Shown here one piece after another: positions 8,087-17,917 of a stretch of 64,000 nucleotides of DNA; the stretch's first letter is position 1, and each line of letters begins with the position of its first letter. The DNA is taken from contig NZ_AKIW01000020.1 of the NCBI RefSeq assembly GCF_000282635.1, positions 62,001 to 126,000 of the forward strand, given 5' to 3'. The notes beneath the pieces were generated by a model. It was given only the letters and a program-made list of their open reading frames with translations, did not search any database and was not told the origin of the DNA. Source of the stretch: Variovorax sp. CF313 (lineage in GTDB: Bacteria; Pseudomonadota; Gammaproteobacteria; Burkholderiales; Burkholderiaceae_C). Made by a program: the position numbers and the translations under genes.

Positions 8087-8944
8087 TCAGACATGGGCGT
8101 TCGCCCCGCGCGCAACGACCATCCAGCAGGCCGCAGTCAGGCGGACCTCATCGCCGTGCACGTAGGGCTCGAAGGCGGCGTGCACCGTGTCGATGACCTG
8201 CACGCGCGTGCGCTCGTCAGCCTGCTGAAGGGCAAGGCCGACGGGACCGAGCCGGCTCAGGTAGCCGGGCAGCGCCGTCCCGGGCATCGTGCAGGGCACG
8301 TCGATGGGCTGGATGTCGATGCCGGCCCAGCCGCTCTCTTCGAGGATCGCCTGGACCCGCTGCCTGTCCGCGAAGGCGAACTGGCCTGGCGCGTCCGGCC
8401 GGCGGGCAGGGAGGTACGGCAGCAGTGGTGCGGCGGCGCGCTCCGCGGTCGTCATGAACGGGTTCTCCGCCGCACTGCGCCAGGCGATGAACCGCAGTTC
8501 GGCGCCTTCTCTCGCGGCCCGCAGCAGGTTCGCGAAGCCCTGCACGGGCTCGTCGAAGAACATGACGCCGAAGCGCGACATGATGCGGTCGAAGCTCGCG
8601 GGCTCCAACGCGTGGGTCTGCGCATTGGCGCAGATGAAGCGTGCCGGCGTGCCTTCGCGTTCGGCGCGGATCCGGGCGGCGGCGATCATCGGCTCCGAGA
8701 TGTCGATGCCGACACAGCCGCCTTCGCTGCCCTGCCGCCGCGCGACGGCGAGCGTGGTGCTGCCCGTGCCGCAGCCAACGTCGAGCACACGGCTCGCGGG
8801 GTTGGCGGACACCGCTTCGACGAGCAGGTCTTCGAGCGGCTGGAACAGGCGATCGAGCGTGGCCTGCGCGTCGACCCAGGCGCGCCCGGCCAGGCCGTTC
8901 CAGAGCCTGGCCTGTTCGTCGCCGGGCTGTTGTGTGGCTTCCAT
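8087..8944 (-). CDS. class I SAM-dependent methyltransferase
   Basis: This 285-residue soluble protein has motif I VLDVGCGTGSTT (about 48-59) followed by the acidic residue of motif II in GIDISEPMI. This is the Rossmann-type S-adenosylmethionine pocket. The later SRFGVMFFDEP block is typical of UbiE/Methyltransf_11-25 relatives. The start at ATG 8944 is fixed by AAGGAAA about six bases upstream. The substrate is unknown. Its promoter has a 19-base spacer containing a palindrome, the signature of MerR control, and the divergent gene at 9023 encodes a MerR protein. Methylation is therefore probably switched on by whatever ligand that regulator senses. Confidence 0.85.
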   Translation of the reverse strand: MEATQQPGDEQARLWNGLAGRAWVDAQATLDRLFQPLEDLLVEAVSANPASRVLDVGCGTGSTTLAVARRQGSEGGCVGIDISEPMIAAARIRAEREGTPARFICANAQTHALEPASFDRIMSRFGVMFFDEPVQGFANLLRAAREGAELRFIAWRSAAENPFMTTAERAAAPLLPYLPARRPDAPGQFAFADRQRVQAILEESGWAGIDIQPIDVPCTMPGTALPGYLSRLGPVGLALQQADERTRVQVIDTVHAAFEPYVHGDEVRLTAACWMVVARGANAHV

Positions 8945-8984
8945 GGTCGTTTCCTTGTGCTTGCCTTCGAGAGGCGGAAACCGC

Positions 8985-9015
8985 ACTATGCAAGTTCAAG
9001 TCGACTTGAGGTCAA
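8985..9015 (-). promoter_or_regulatory. MerR-type promoter of the methyltransferase gene
   Basis: Read on the minus strand, a -35 TTGACC (9015-9010) and a -10 CATAGT (8990-8985) are separated by 19 bases instead of 17. The spacer contains the perfect 14-base palindrome TCAAGTCGACTTGA (8996-9009). An overlong spacer holding a dyad is the classic architecture of promoters that MerR-family proteins activate by DNA untwisting. The divergent merR-like gene starts 13 bases from the palindrome, so the same site probably also autoregulates it. Confidence 0.75.
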
Positions 9016-9022
9016 GAGGGTG

Positions 9023-9448
9023 ATGAAGCATCTGGATATCGGCGAGGTCGCGCAACGCTCCGGCGTGCCCGCCTCCACGCTGCGCTACTACGACGAAAAA
9101 GGCCTCGTCGCCTCCACGGGCAGGCAAGGCCTGCGCCGCCTGTTCGATCCCGGCGTGCTGGAGCGGCTCGCGCTGATCGCGCTGGGGCGTGCCGCCGGCT
9201 TTTCGCTGGACGAGATCGCGCGCATGTTCGGGCCCGACGGGCAGCCGCGCATTGACCGGGTGATGCTCACGGCCAAGGCGGACGAACTCGACCGCACGAT
9301 CCGCAGCCTGAGCGCCATGCGCGACGGCCTGCGGCACGCCGCTGTGTGCCGCGCGCCCAGCCACATGGAATGCCCGACCTTTCGCCGCATCCTCGAGGCT
9401 GCGGCGTCCGGGGCCATCGGCGGGCGAAGGAAGAAGGCCCCGAAGTAA
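9023..9448 (+). CDS. MerR-family transcriptional regulator
   Basis: This 141-residue regulator has an N-terminal winged helix (LDIGEVAQRSGVPASTLRYY, residues 4-23, then EKGLV) typical of MerR. A helical dimerisation segment covers about residues 75-110. The C-terminal part holds two cysteines (VCRAPSHMECP, about 111-121). They could bind a metal or be redox-active, but this is not one of the classic metal-binding loop patterns. The divergent methyltransferase is the likely target. GTG 9020 is an alternative start. Confidence 0.9.
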   Translation: MKHLDIGEVAQRSGVPASTLRYYDEKGLVASTGRQGLRRLFDPGVLERLALIALGRAAGFSLDEIARMFGPDGQPRIDRVMLTAKADELDRTIRSLSAMRDGLRHAAVCRAPSHMECPTFRRILEAAASGAIGGRRKKAPK

Positions 9449-10258
9449 TCAGGCCGCGTTCGCCATCAACGACAGGTCGCGCGCCGCCTGCAGCATCAGC
9501 TCGCGCGCGCGGTCCAGCGACGGGATCGCATGGCGGTCGATGCGCCGGATGTACGGCGTGGTGAGCACCGCCAGCGCATGCCCGTGCGGGCCGAAGATGG
9601 GGCACGAGATGTCGATCACGCCGAAGTACTGCAGGCTCTCGCGCTGCCGGTAGCCCGTGGCGCGCACGGCCTCGAGCATGTGCTCCAGCTCGTCGGGCGG
9701 GATCTGCACCTCGCCGTCGAGCGCCACGTGCTCGGCCACCATCTGCCGGCGCCGCTCGTCCGATTCGCAGGCCAGCAGCACCTGGCCCGAGCCGGTGTCG
9801 AGCAGGTTCACGCGCGTGCCGGGCCGCACCGTCATGCTGCTCGCCGCCGGGCTGTTGACCTGCGCCACGATCTGGACGTTGCCCCGGTCGTACACGCCGA
9901 GGTGGCAGGACTGCTCGGCTTCCTTCACGTAGCGGTCCATCACCGGCAGCGCCTGCGTGACCAACCGGTGGTTCGGCGGGTAGCGGTGCGCCAGGTCGAA
10001 CATCTTCAGGCTCAGGCTGTAGCGGTCGCCGGCGAGCGAACGCAGCACGTACTGGCGCGCCACCAGCCGTTCGAGCATGCGGTAGATCTCGCTCGGGCCA
10101 CGGTCCAGCGCTTTCACGATCTCGCCGCGCGTCAGGCCCTCGGGTTGGTCCGCCAGCAGTTCGAGGATGTCCAGGCCCTTGTCGAGCGCGGGTGCGCGGT
10201 AGCGGTCCTGGTCTTCGGTCGGCTTGCTCAAGATGTCTGGATGGATAGATTTGTTCAC
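9449..10258 (-). CDS. IclR-family transcriptional regulator of the L-fucose island
   Basis: This 269-residue protein has an N-terminal winged helix (about 20-80; ALDKGLDILELLADQPEGLT, then GPSEIYRMLERL) and a C-terminal IclR effector domain (about 95-262) with CHLGVYDRGNVQIVAQV. It starts with GTG at 10258. It is divergent from the sugar catabolic operon at 10419 with 160 bases between, making it the obvious local regulator, probably a repressor released by a fucose-pathway intermediate. A GTTCAC motif at its own start codon is repeated just after the -10 box of the operon promoter. The ligand is inferred from gene context only. Confidence 0.9.
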   Translation of the reverse strand: MNKSIHPDILSKPTEDQDRYRAPALDKGLDILELLADQPEGLTRGEIVKALDRGPSEIYRMLERLVARQYVLRSLAGDRYSLSLKMFDLAHRYPPNHRLVTQALPVMDRYVKEAEQSCHLGVYDRGNVQIVAQVNSPAASSMTVRPGTRVNLLDTGSGQVLLACESDERRRQMVAEHVALDGEVQIPPDELEHMLEAVRATGYRQRESLQYFGVIDISCPIFGPHGHALAVLTTPYIRRIDRHAIPSLDRARELMLQAARDLSLMANAA

Positions 10259-10328
10259 GTATGAATTTCAACAGCAGACCTATCTTTTTGCAAGTTTGGT
10301 TCTACGGGTAAGCACTCATCAAGTGGGC

Positions 10329-10357
10329 TTGACGTCAAAAATTCGTCTGTAAATACT
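10329..10357 (+). promoter_or_regulatory. sigma-70 promoter of the L-fucose operon
   Basis: TTGACG (10329-10334) and AATACT (10352-10357) are separated by exactly 17 bases, a good sigma-70 arrangement upstream of the ATG at 10419. The -35 box lies within the 10-base palindrome TTGACGTCAA (10329-10338). Immediately downstream, GTTCAC (10360-10365) repeats a motif found at the divergent iclR start (10253-10258) and may be a repressor site. Confidence 0.55.
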
Positions 10358-10418
10358 ATGTTCACAAATGGACTAAGAGGCAAGACCTTCGGCAGGACTC
10401 CCGCTGCCCGCGACCCAC

Positions 10419-11306
10419 ATGATTCAGCGCATCGACTCGCATCAGCATTTCTGGCGGCCCGCGCGCGGCGACTACGCGTGGCTGCGTGCGGACGTGCCCG
10501 CCCTGGCGCCGCTGGTGCGCGACTTCCTGCCCGAGCATCTCGTGCCGCTGCTGCAAGCACATGGCATCGGGCGGACCGTGCTGGTGCAGGCGGCCGACTC
10601 GGAAGCCGAAACGGATTTCATGCTCGAACTGGCCGCTGCACACGACGTGGTCGGCGGCGTGGTCGGCTGGGTCGACCTGAGCCGGGCCGAGTCCGTCGCC
10701 TCGCTGGAGCGAATGGCGGCACAACCCAAGTTCAAGGGCGTGCGGCCGATGCTGCAAGACCTGCCCCAAGACGACTGGATCGCGCACGCGCCGCACCCCG
10801 ACGTGCTGCGGGCCATGGTGCGCCTGGGGCTGCGCTTCGATGCGCTCGTGACGCCGCGGCACTTGGCGCCGCTGCTGCAGTTCCTGCGCGAATGGCCGCA
10901 ACTGCCGGTGGTGATCGACCATGCGGCCAAGCCGCCCGTGGGCAGCGCCGATGGCGAAGCCGTCGCTGCGTGGCGCCGTCAGATGTGCGAGATCGCGGCG
11001 CTGCCGCAGGTCTGCTGCAAGTTCTCGGGCCTCTGGACCGAGGCGCCGCCCTCCATGCACCGCGATGCGGATGTCGTCACCTACGCCGTGCGGCCGCTGT
11101 GGGAGCACCTGCTCGAATGCTTCGGCCCCGATCGCCTCATGTGGGGCAGCGACTGGCCAGTGCTCACGCTGGCCGGCGACTACGCGGGCTGGATCGCCCT
11201 CAGCGAGGCCTGCATCGGCAGCCTCGCGACCGGCGAGCAGGCCCACGTGTGGCACGGTACCGCGCAGCGCTTCTACAACCTGCCATTGCATCGGGAAATC
11301 CCATGA
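10419..11306 (+). CDS. amidohydrolase-family L-fuconolactonase (predicted)
   Basis: This 295-residue amidohydrolase shows the metal-binding DSHQHFW at residues 6-12, the central [10 protein letters not shown], and the C-terminal MWGSDWPVL whose aspartate is catalytic. These are hallmarks of the lactonase branch (L-fuconolactone, L-rhamnonolactone and pyrone-dicarboxylate hydrolases) of the amidohydrolase superfamily. With fuconate dehydratase and a fucose-type dehydrogenase in the same operon, the likely reaction is opening of L-fucono-lactone to L-fuconate in the cytoplasm. It is first in the operon. Its stop overlaps the next ATG as ATGA, which suggests translational coupling. The substrate is inferred from neighbours. 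Confidence 0.85.
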   Translation: MIQRIDSHQHFWRPARGDYAWLRADVPALAPLVRDFLPEHLVPLLQAHGIGRTVLVQAADSEAETDFMLELAAAHDVVGGVVGWVDLSRAESVASLERMAAQPKFKGVRPMLQDLPQDDWIAHAPHPDVLRAMVRLGLRFDALVTPRHLAPLLQFLREWPQLPVVIDHAAKPPVGSADGEAVAAWRRQMCEIAALPQVCCKFSGLWTEAPPSMHRDADVVTYAVRPLWEHLLECFGPDRLMWGSDWPVLTLAGDYAGWIALSEACIGSLATGEQAHVWHGTAQRFYNLPLHREIP

Positions 11307-12817
11307 CGCAACCCATCGTCGTCCTGCGCGACCTGAGCAAGTCCTTCGCCGGCGTGCGCGCGCTCGACAAGGCGCAGTTCGACCTGCTGCCCGGCGAGGT
11401 GCATGCACTCATGGGCGAGAACGGCGCGGGCAAGTCCACGCTGATGAAGGTGCTGGCGGGCGTCTACCGCAAGGACTCGGGCGAGGTGCTGCTCGACGGC
11501 CAGCCCGTGGACATCTCGAGCCCGCGCGCGGCCCAGGCGCTGGGCATCGGCATCATTCATCAGGAGCTCAACCTGATGAATCACCTGAGCGCCGCGCAGA
11601 ACATCTTCATCGGCCGCGAGCCGCGGGGGCGCCTGGGCCTCTTCATCGACGAGGAAGCGATGTGCGCCGAGACGCAGCGCATCTTCGAGCGCATGAACCT
11701 GCGCCTGGACCCGCGCACGCCCGTCGGCGAGCTCACCGTGGCCAGGCAGCAGATGGTGGAGATCGCCAAGGCGCTGTCCTTCGACTCGCGCGTGCTCATC
11801 ATGGACGAGCCCACCGCCGCGCTGAACAACCAGGAGGTGGCCGACCTGTTCCGCATCATCGGCCAGCTCAAATCCCAGGGCGTGGCCATCGTCTACATCT
11901 CGCACAAGATGGACGAGCTCAAGCGCATCGCCGACCGGGTGACCGTGATGCGCGACGGCCAGTACATCGCCACCGTGCCGATGGCGGCAACGCCGATGGA
12001 CTCGCTCATCGCGATGATGGTGGGCCGCCAGCTCACCGAGGTGGAGAACGACTTTCCCGACACCACGGGCAACGAGATCGTGCTCGAGGCGCGCGGCATC
12101 ACGCGCGGCACGATGGTGCGCAACGCGAGCTTCGTGCTGCGCCGCGGCGAGATCCTCGGCTTCGCGGGCCTCATGGGCGCGGGCCGCACCGAACTCGCGC
12201 GCGCCGTGTTCGGCGCCGACCGCATCGACGCGGGCGAGGTGTTCGTGCACGGCAGGAAGGTGCACATCAAATCGCCCGAAGACGCGGTGGCCTGCGGCAT
12301 CGGCTACCTGTCGGAAGACCGCAAGCATTTCGGGCTGGCCACCGGCATGGACGTCGAGACCAACATCGCGCTGCCGAGCATGAAGAAGTTCTTGTCGATG
12401 GGCCTGTTCATCGACCAGGGCGCCATCGAGGCGGCCGGCGAGCGCTACGTGAAGCAGCTCAGCATCAAGACCCCCTCCGTGCGCCAGCAGGTGCGGCTGC
12501 TGTCGGGCGGCAACCAGCAGAAGATCGTGATTGCCAAGTGGTTGCTGCGCGACTGCAGCGTGCTGTTCTTCGACGAGCCCACGCGCGGCATCGACGTGGG
12601 CGCCAAGGCCGAGATCTACCGCCTGCTCAACGAACTGGCCGCGCAGGGCAAGGCCATCGTGATCATCTCTTCGGAGTTGCCCGAGATCCTACGCGTGAGC
12701 CACCGCGTGCTGGTGATGTGCGAAGGCCGCATCACCGGCGAACTCGGGGGGCGCGAAGCCTCGCAGGAAAAGATCATGCAGCTCGCCACCCGGCGCGAAG
12801 CTGCCGCCACCGCATGA
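11303..12817 (+). CDS. sugar ABC importer, duplicated ATP-binding subunit (RbsA/MglA type)
   Basis: This 504-residue ATPase has two nucleotide-binding domains in one chain, as usual for the CUT2 sugar importers. The first has Walker [10 protein letters not shown] (38-46), VARQQ in place of the usual signature and Walker [12 protein letters not shown]. The second has a degenerate Walker A (GLMGAGRTE), signature LSGGNQQK and Walker [11 protein letters not shown]. Asymmetric degeneration of the second site is normal in this family. It overlaps both neighbours by ATGA, so lactonase, ATPase and permease are coupled. Predicted role: energising L-fucose (or a related deoxysugar) uptake. Confidence 0.93.
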   Translation: MTQPIVVLRDLSKSFAGVRALDKAQFDLLPGEVHALMGENGAGKSTLMKVLAGVYRKDSGEVLLDGQPVDISSPRAAQALGIGIIHQELNLMNHLSAAQNIFIGREPRGRLGLFIDEEAMCAETQRIFERMNLRLDPRTPVGELTVARQQMVEIAKALSFDSRVLIMDEPTAALNNQEVADLFRIIGQLKSQGVAIVYISHKMDELKRIADRVTVMRDGQYIATVPMAATPMDSLIAMMVGRQLTEVENDFPDTTGNEIVLEARGITRGTMVRNASFVLRRGEILGFAGLMGAGRTELARAVFGADRIDAGEVFVHGRKVHIKSPEDAVACGIGYLSEDRKHFGLATGMDVETNIALPSMKKFLSMGLFIDQGAIEAAGERYVKQLSIKTPSVRQQVRLLSGGNQQKIVIAKWLLRDCSVLFFDEPTRGIDVGAKAEIYRLLNELAAQGKAIVIISSELPEILRVSHRVLVMCEGRITGELGGREASQEKIMQLATRREAAATA

Positions 12818-13872
12818 CGACTGGAGACAACCCCTTGACGACCCCCACCGCCACCACCGCCGCGACGACCACCGATGCACCGGGCTTCTCGCTGAAGGCG
12901 CGGCTCTTTCGGCCCGCCACGCGCCAGAAGCTGCTGGCCTTTGCCAGCCTCATTGCGCTGATGGTGTTCTTCAGCTTCGCGTCGCCGCAGTTCCTGCAGA
13001 CCGACAACCTCGTGAGCATCCTGCAGTCGACCGCCGTGAACGGCGTGCTCGCCATCGCCTGCACCTTCGTCATCATCGCCGCGGGCATCGACCTCTCGGT
13101 GGGCACGCTGATGACCTTCTGCGCCGTCATGGCCGGCGTGGTGCTCACCTACATGGGCATGCCGCTCGCGCTCGGCATCGCGGCCGCGATCTTCTTCGGT
13201 GCGCTGGCCGGCTTCGTCTCGGGTGTGCTGATCGCCAAGCTCAAGATCCCGCCCTTCATCGCGACGCTGGGCATGATGATGCTGCTCAAGGGCCTGTCGC
13301 TCGTGATCTCGGGCACCAAGCCGATCTACTTCAACGACACGCCTGACTTCCCGGCGATCTCGCAGGATTCGCTCATCGGCTACTTCATTCCGGCGCTGCC
13401 GATCCCGAATGCGGTGCTGATCCTGTTCCTGATAGCAATGGCCGCGAGCCTCGTGCTCAACAAGACCATCCTCGGGCGCTACACCTTCGCGCTCGGCAGC
13501 AACGAGGAGGCGGTGCGCCTGTCGGGCGTGAACACCGACTTCTGGAAGATCGTGGTGTACACGGTGAGTGGCGGCATCTGCGGCATCGCGGGCCTGCTGA
13601 TCGCCTCGCGGCTGAACTCCGCACAGCCCGCGCTCGGGCAGGGCTACGAACTCGATGCGATTGCGGCCGTGGTCATCGGCGGCACCTCGCTCAGCGGCGG
13701 CACCGGCACCATCGTCGGCACGATCATCGGCGCCTTCATCATGAGCGTATTGACCAACGGCCTGCGCATTCTCTCGGTCGCGCAGGAATGGCAGACGGTG
13801 GTCACGGGCGTGATCATCATCCTGGCCGTGTACGCGGACATCCTGCGCCGCCGCGGCAGCAGCAAGCAGTGA
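12814..13872 (+). CDS. sugar ABC importer permease (RbsC type)
   Basis: This 352-residue inner-membrane permease has about ten hydrophobic helices. It contains the family stretches [12 protein letters not shown] and the C-terminal [16 protein letters not shown], which interact with the ATPase subunits. The N-terminal 22 residues are unusually threonine-rich ([15 protein letters not shown]) and probably a disordered cytoplasmic tail. ATG 12814 overlaps the stop of the ATPase gene. The periplasmic binding protein follows after 35 bases with its own ribosome-binding site. Confidence 0.93.
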   Translation: MTTGDNPLTTPTATTAATTTDAPGFSLKARLFRPATRQKLLAFASLIALMVFFSFASPQFLQTDNLVSILQSTAVNGVLAIACTFVIIAAGIDLSVGTLMTFCAVMAGVVLTYMGMPLALGIAAAIFFGALAGFVSGVLIAKLKIPPFIATLGMMMLLKGLSLVISGTKPIYFNDTPDFPAISQDSLIGYFIPALPIPNAVLILFLIAMAASLVLNKTILGRYTFALGSNEEAVRLSGVNTDFWKIVVYTVSGGICGIAGLLIASRLNSAQPALGQGYELDAIAAVVIGGTSLSGGTGTIVGTIIGAFIMSVLTNGLRILSVAQEWQTVVTGVIIILAVYADILRRRGSSKQ

Positions 13873-13907
13873 ACCACCCGGATTTCCACAACCACAGGAG
13901 ACTTCGC

Positions 13908-14861
13908 ATGATCCAGAGAAGAGCAGTCGCAACCACGCTCGGTGCAGCCCTCATCGGCCTGTCGGGATTCGCACAGGCACAGCAGGCGCAGGAGATCTAC
14001 ATCCCGCTCGTGTCCAAGGGCTTTCAGCACCAGTTCTGGCAGGCCGTGAAGTCGGGCGCCGAGCAGGCTGCCAAAGACCTGAAGGTGAAAGTCAGCTTCG
14101 AGGGCCCCGAGACCGAGGCCATGGTCGACAAGCAGATCGACATGCTCTCGGCCGCGCTCGCCAAGAAGCCGCAGGCCATCGGCTTCGCCGCGCTCGACAG
14201 CCAGGCCGCGATTCCGCTGCTGAAGAAGGCGCAGGCCGCGAAGATCCCGGTGGTGGCGTTCGACTCGGGCGTGGACAGCGACATTCCCGTGACCACCACC
14301 ACCACCGACAACAAGGCCGCCGCCGCGCTCGCCGCCGACAAGATGGCCGAGCTCATCGGCAAGAGCGGCGAAGTCGCGCTGGTGGTGCACGACCAGACCA
14401 GCCGCACCGGCGTCGACCGGCGCGACGGCTTCGTCAACCGCATCAAGTCCACCTACCCGAACATCAAGATCGTGAGCGTGCAGTACGGCGGCGGCGACCA
14501 GTTGAAGTCGACCGAGATCACCAAGTCGATCCTGCAGGCCTCGCCCAACCTCAAGGGCATCTTCGGCGCCAACGAAGGCTCCGCCATCGGCGTGGTCAAC
14601 GGCGTGAAGGAGATGAAGCGCAACGGCAAGGTCGTGATCATCGGCTACGACTCGGGCAAGCAGCAGAAGAACGCGATCATGGAAGGCAGCATGGCCGGTG
14701 CCATCACGCAGAACCCCGTGGGCATGGGCTACAAGACGGTCGAGATGGCGGTGAAGGCCATCAAGGGCGAGAAGCTGCCGAAGGTGGTCGACACGGGCTT
14801 CTACTGGTACGACAAGACCAACATCGCCGACCCCAAGATCGCCTCTGTGCTGTACGACTGA
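13908..14861 (+). CDS. sugar ABC importer periplasmic binding protein
   Basis: This 317-residue protein has a clear Sec signal peptide, MIQRRAVATTLGAALIGLSG ending FAQA, with cleavage predicted after residue 24 (AQA-QQ). The mature part is a RbsB-like two-lobed sugar-binding protein (Peripla_BP_4), shown by YIPLVSKGFQHQFWQAV at the N-terminal lobe and DKQIDMLSAALAKKPQAIGF. ACAGGAG precedes the ATG by seven bases, which allows the high expression expected of a receptor. Ligand inferred as L-fucose from the surrounding enzymes. Confidence 0.93.
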   Translation: MIQRRAVATTLGAALIGLSGFAQAQQAQEIYIPLVSKGFQHQFWQAVKSGAEQAAKDLKVKVSFEGPETEAMVDKQIDMLSAALAKKPQAIGFAALDSQAAIPLLKKAQAAKIPVVAFDSGVDSDIPVTTTTTDNKAAAALAADKMAELIGKSGEVALVVHDQTSRTGVDRRDGFVNRIKSTYPNIKIVSVQYGGGDQLKSTEITKSILQASPNLKGIFGANEGSAIGVVNGVKEMKRNGKVVIIGYDSGKQQKNAIMEGSMAGAITQNPVGMGYKTVEMAVKAIKGEKLPKVVDTGFYWYDKTNIADPKIASVLYD

Positions 14862-14882
14862 TCGCCTGCCCGCGAAGACCCC

Positions 14883-16160
14883 ATGACCATTGTTCGCTCC
14901 ATGCGCGTGCTCGACGTGCGCTTTCCGACCTCGCAGCATCTGGACGGCTCCGATGCGATGAACCCCGACCCGGACTACTCCGCGGCGTATGTCGTGCTCG
15001 AAACCGACCGGCCGGGGCTCGAGGGCCACGGGCTCACCTTCACCATCGGGCGCGGCAACGAGATCTGCTGCGCGGCCATCGAGGCGATGCGCCATCTGGT
15101 GGTGGGGCTGGACCTGGCATGGGTGGCGGAGGACATGGGGCGCTTCTGGCGGCACGTTACCTCCGACAGCCAGCTGCGATGGATCGGTCCCGACAAGGGC
15201 GCGATCCACCTGGCGACCGGCGCCGTGGTCAACGCGATGTGGGACCTGTGGGCCAAGTTCGAAGGCAAGCCCGTGTGGCAGCTCGTGGCCGACATGAGCC
15301 CCGAGGAACTGGTGCGCTGCATCGACTTTCGCTACATCACCGACTGCATCGGGCCCGATGAAGCACTGGCGCTGCTGCGCGAGGCCGCCGCTGGCAAGGC
15401 CGAACGCGTCGCCACGCTGCAGGCCGAGGGCTACCCCTGCTACACCACCTCGGCCGGCTGGCTCGGCTACTCCGACGAGAAGCTGCGGCACCTCGCGCAG
15501 GAGGCGGTCGACGCGGGCTTCAACCACATCAAGCTCAAGGTGGGCCGCGACCTGCAGGACGACATCCGCCGCCTGCGCGTGGCGCGCGAAGTGCTCGGGC
15601 CCGAGCGGCACCTGATGATCGACGCCAACCAGGTCTGGGAGGTCGGCCAGGCCATCGACTGGGTGCGGCAGCTGGCGTTTGCCAAGCCGTGGTTCATCGA
15701 GGAGCCCACCAGCCCCGACGACGTGGAGGGCCATCGCAAGATCCGCGAGGGCGTCGCACCGGTGAAGGTGGCCACGGGCGAGATGTGCCAGAACCGCATC
15801 ATGTTCAAGCAGTTCATCATGCGCGGCGGCATCGACGTGGTGCAGATCGACGCGTGCCGGCTCGGCGGCGTGAACGAGATCCTCGCGGTGATGCTGATGG
15901 CCGCGAAGTACAAGCTGCCGGTGTGTCCGCACGCCGGCGGCGTGGGGCTGTGCGAGTACGTGCAGCACCTGTCGATGATCGATTACCTCTGCATCTCGGG
16001 CACGCGCGAAGGCCGCGTGGTCGAGTATGTGGATCATTTGCACGAGCACTTCGTCGAGCCCTGCGAGATCCGCAACGCGGCGTACATGCCGCCGAAGGGT
16101 GCGGGCTTTTCGATCACGATGAAGCCGCAGTCGCTCGAGCAATACCGTTTCCGCGGATAG
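14883..16160 (+). CDS. fucD: L-fuconate dehydratase (enolase superfamily)
   Basis: Dehydrates L-fuconate to 2-keto-3-deoxy-L-fuconate. The 425-residue protein has the mandelate-racemase subgroup elements in order. These are the KXK motif in NHIKLKVGRD, the metal ligands in LMIDANQVW, IEEPTSPDD and ATGEMCQNR, and the catalytic histidine in CPHAGGVGL. The N-terminal capping domain begins MRVLDVRFPTSQHLDGSDAM, and the DGSDAMNPDPDYSAAYVVL block is typical of L-fuconate dehydratases. Length matches the family. It follows the binding-protein gene by 21 bases in the same operon. This is the most specific enzyme identification in the cluster. Confidence 0.9.
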   Translation: MTIVRSMRVLDVRFPTSQHLDGSDAMNPDPDYSAAYVVLETDRPGLEGHGLTFTIGRGNEICCAAIEAMRHLVVGLDLAWVAEDMGRFWRHVTSDSQLRWIGPDKGAIHLATGAVVNAMWDLWAKFEGKPVWQLVADMSPEELVRCIDFRYITDCIGPDEALALLREAAAGKAERVATLQAEGYPCYTTSAGWLGYSDEKLRHLAQEAVDAGFNHIKLKVGRDLQDDIRRLRVAREVLGPERHLMIDANQVWEVGQAIDWVRQLAFAKPWFIEEPTSPDDVEGHRKIREGVAPVKVATGEMCQNRIMFKQFIMRGGIDVVQIDACRLGGVNEILAVMLMAAKYKLPVCPHAGGVGLCEYVQHLSMIDYLCISGTREGRVVEYVDHLHEHFVEPCEIRNAAYMPPKGAGFSITMKPQSLEQYRFRG

Positions 16161-16955
<795 letters not shown>

Positions 16956-16984
16956 TCTATTTCCTGATTCGACCGGAGCGACCC

Positions 16985-17314
16985 ATGCGCCACTTCCTGG
17001 CTCTCGATTTGAAAGACGATCCTGCATTGATCGCCGAATACGAGGCTTATCACCGCGACATCTGGCCCGAGGTGCGAGCGCATCTGCATGCGCACGGTGT
17101 AACGGGCATGGAGATCTACCGGCTCGGCACGCGAATGGTGATGTCGATGGAAACGGACGATGCGCGCTACGACGCCCGGGCCATGGCGCTTGCAACGCGG
17201 AACAATCCAAAGATTCGGGACTGGGAAGAACTGATGTGGAAGTTTCAGGCACCCACGCCCTGGACACCTGAAGGAGAGAAGTGGACGGAGATGGCCAGGA
17301 TCTTCTCGCTGTAA
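16985..17314 (+). CDS. L-fucose/L-rhamnose mutarotase family protein
   Basis: This 109-residue protein matches the RhaM-like mutarotase family. It has the early LALDLKDDPALIAEYEAYH, then IWPEVRAHLHAHGVTGMEIYRLGTR, and the C-terminal tryptophan-rich WEELMWKFQAPTPW. Members interconvert alpha and beta anomers of 6-deoxysugars and so feed the dehydrogenase. It is the last gene of the operon starting at 10419. A small AT-rich hairpin overlaps its stop codon. Fucose rather than rhamnose is inferred from fuconate dehydratase in the same operon. Confidence 0.85.
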   Translation: MRHFLALDLKDDPALIAEYEAYHRDIWPEVRAHLHAHGVTGMEIYRLGTRMVMSMETDDARYDARAMALATRNNPKIRDWEELMWKFQAPTPWTPEGEKWTEMARIFSL

Positions 17315-17336
17315 TCAAAAGATTCAAGTTTTGATT
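17313..17336 (+). terminator. AT-rich hairpin after the fucose operon
   Basis: AATCAAAA and TTTTGATT form a perfect 8-base stem around an 8-base loop, starting in the mutarotase stop codon. The stem is weak because it is AT-rich and no U-run follows. It may stabilise the mRNA end rather than act as a strong terminator. Confidence 0.3.
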
Positions 17337-17391
17337 CCGAGGAACTTAATAATCTTTCCCGCCGCTTACATTTGGTCGGCACAATGCCGCC

Positions 17392-17832
17392 ATGCCAAAT
17401 ATCGCGTCCATCCTTAAATCCGAAATCTCCCGCGTCGCCCGCAAGGAAGTCCGCGCGGAAATCGAAACCCTCAAGAAGGCATCCGTCCATCACCGATCCG
17501 CCATCGCCGCGCTGCGCCGGCAGGTGGTTGCGCTGGAAAAGGAGCTGCGCAACGTTGCCAAGGGCACCGCCCGTGGTGCACGTGCAAGCGAGCCCGATGA
17601 AGAGGGAGACGGCGGGCCGAAGCGCCGGTTCAGCGCTGGCCGATTGGCTGCGCATCGCACGAAACTCGGTATTTCCGCCGCGTCTTATGGACAGCTGGTG
17701 GGTGTGTCCGGCCAGACCATCTACCACTGGGAACAGGGCAAGGCCCGCCCGAGGGCTGCGCAGCTGGAGAGCCTGGCTGCCGTGCGCGGGATGGGTCGGC
17801 AGGAAGTGGCGCAGCGGCTGGAATCCAACTAG
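17392..17832 (+). CDS. helix-turn-helix (XRE-like) protein with N-terminal coiled coil
   Basis: This 146-residue basic protein is in two parts. Residues 1-60 are charged and likely helical or coiled-coil (ISRVARKEVRAEIETLKKAS). After an acidic, Gly-rich linker, residues 78-140 form an XRE-like helix-turn-helix (LVGVSGQTIYHWEQGKARPR as turn and recognition helix). Such small proteins occur singly in Burkholderiales; the role is unknown. It has its own 77-base upstream region after the fucose operon and converges with lldD. Nothing ties it specifically to sugar or lactate use. Confidence 0.75.
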   Translation: MPNIASILKSEISRVARKEVRAEIETLKKASVHHRSAIAALRRQVVALEKELRNVAKGTARGARASEPDEEGDGGPKRRFSAGRLAAHRTKLGISAASYGQLVGVSGQTIYHWEQGKARPRAAQLESLAAVRGMGRQEVAQRLESN

Positions 17833-17917
17833 CTGGCTGGCCCTTTCTTCAGGGCTCGGCAGGTCACGGTCACCGAATAGGCTTCAGGGGCAGCAGGCGC
17901 AAGCCATTGCGGGAGGC

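Noticed and set aside
17840..17857. Small GGCCCT/AGGGCT hairpin between the HTH gene and lldD as a terminator
   Set aside because: Stem has a mismatch and lacks a U-run on either strand.
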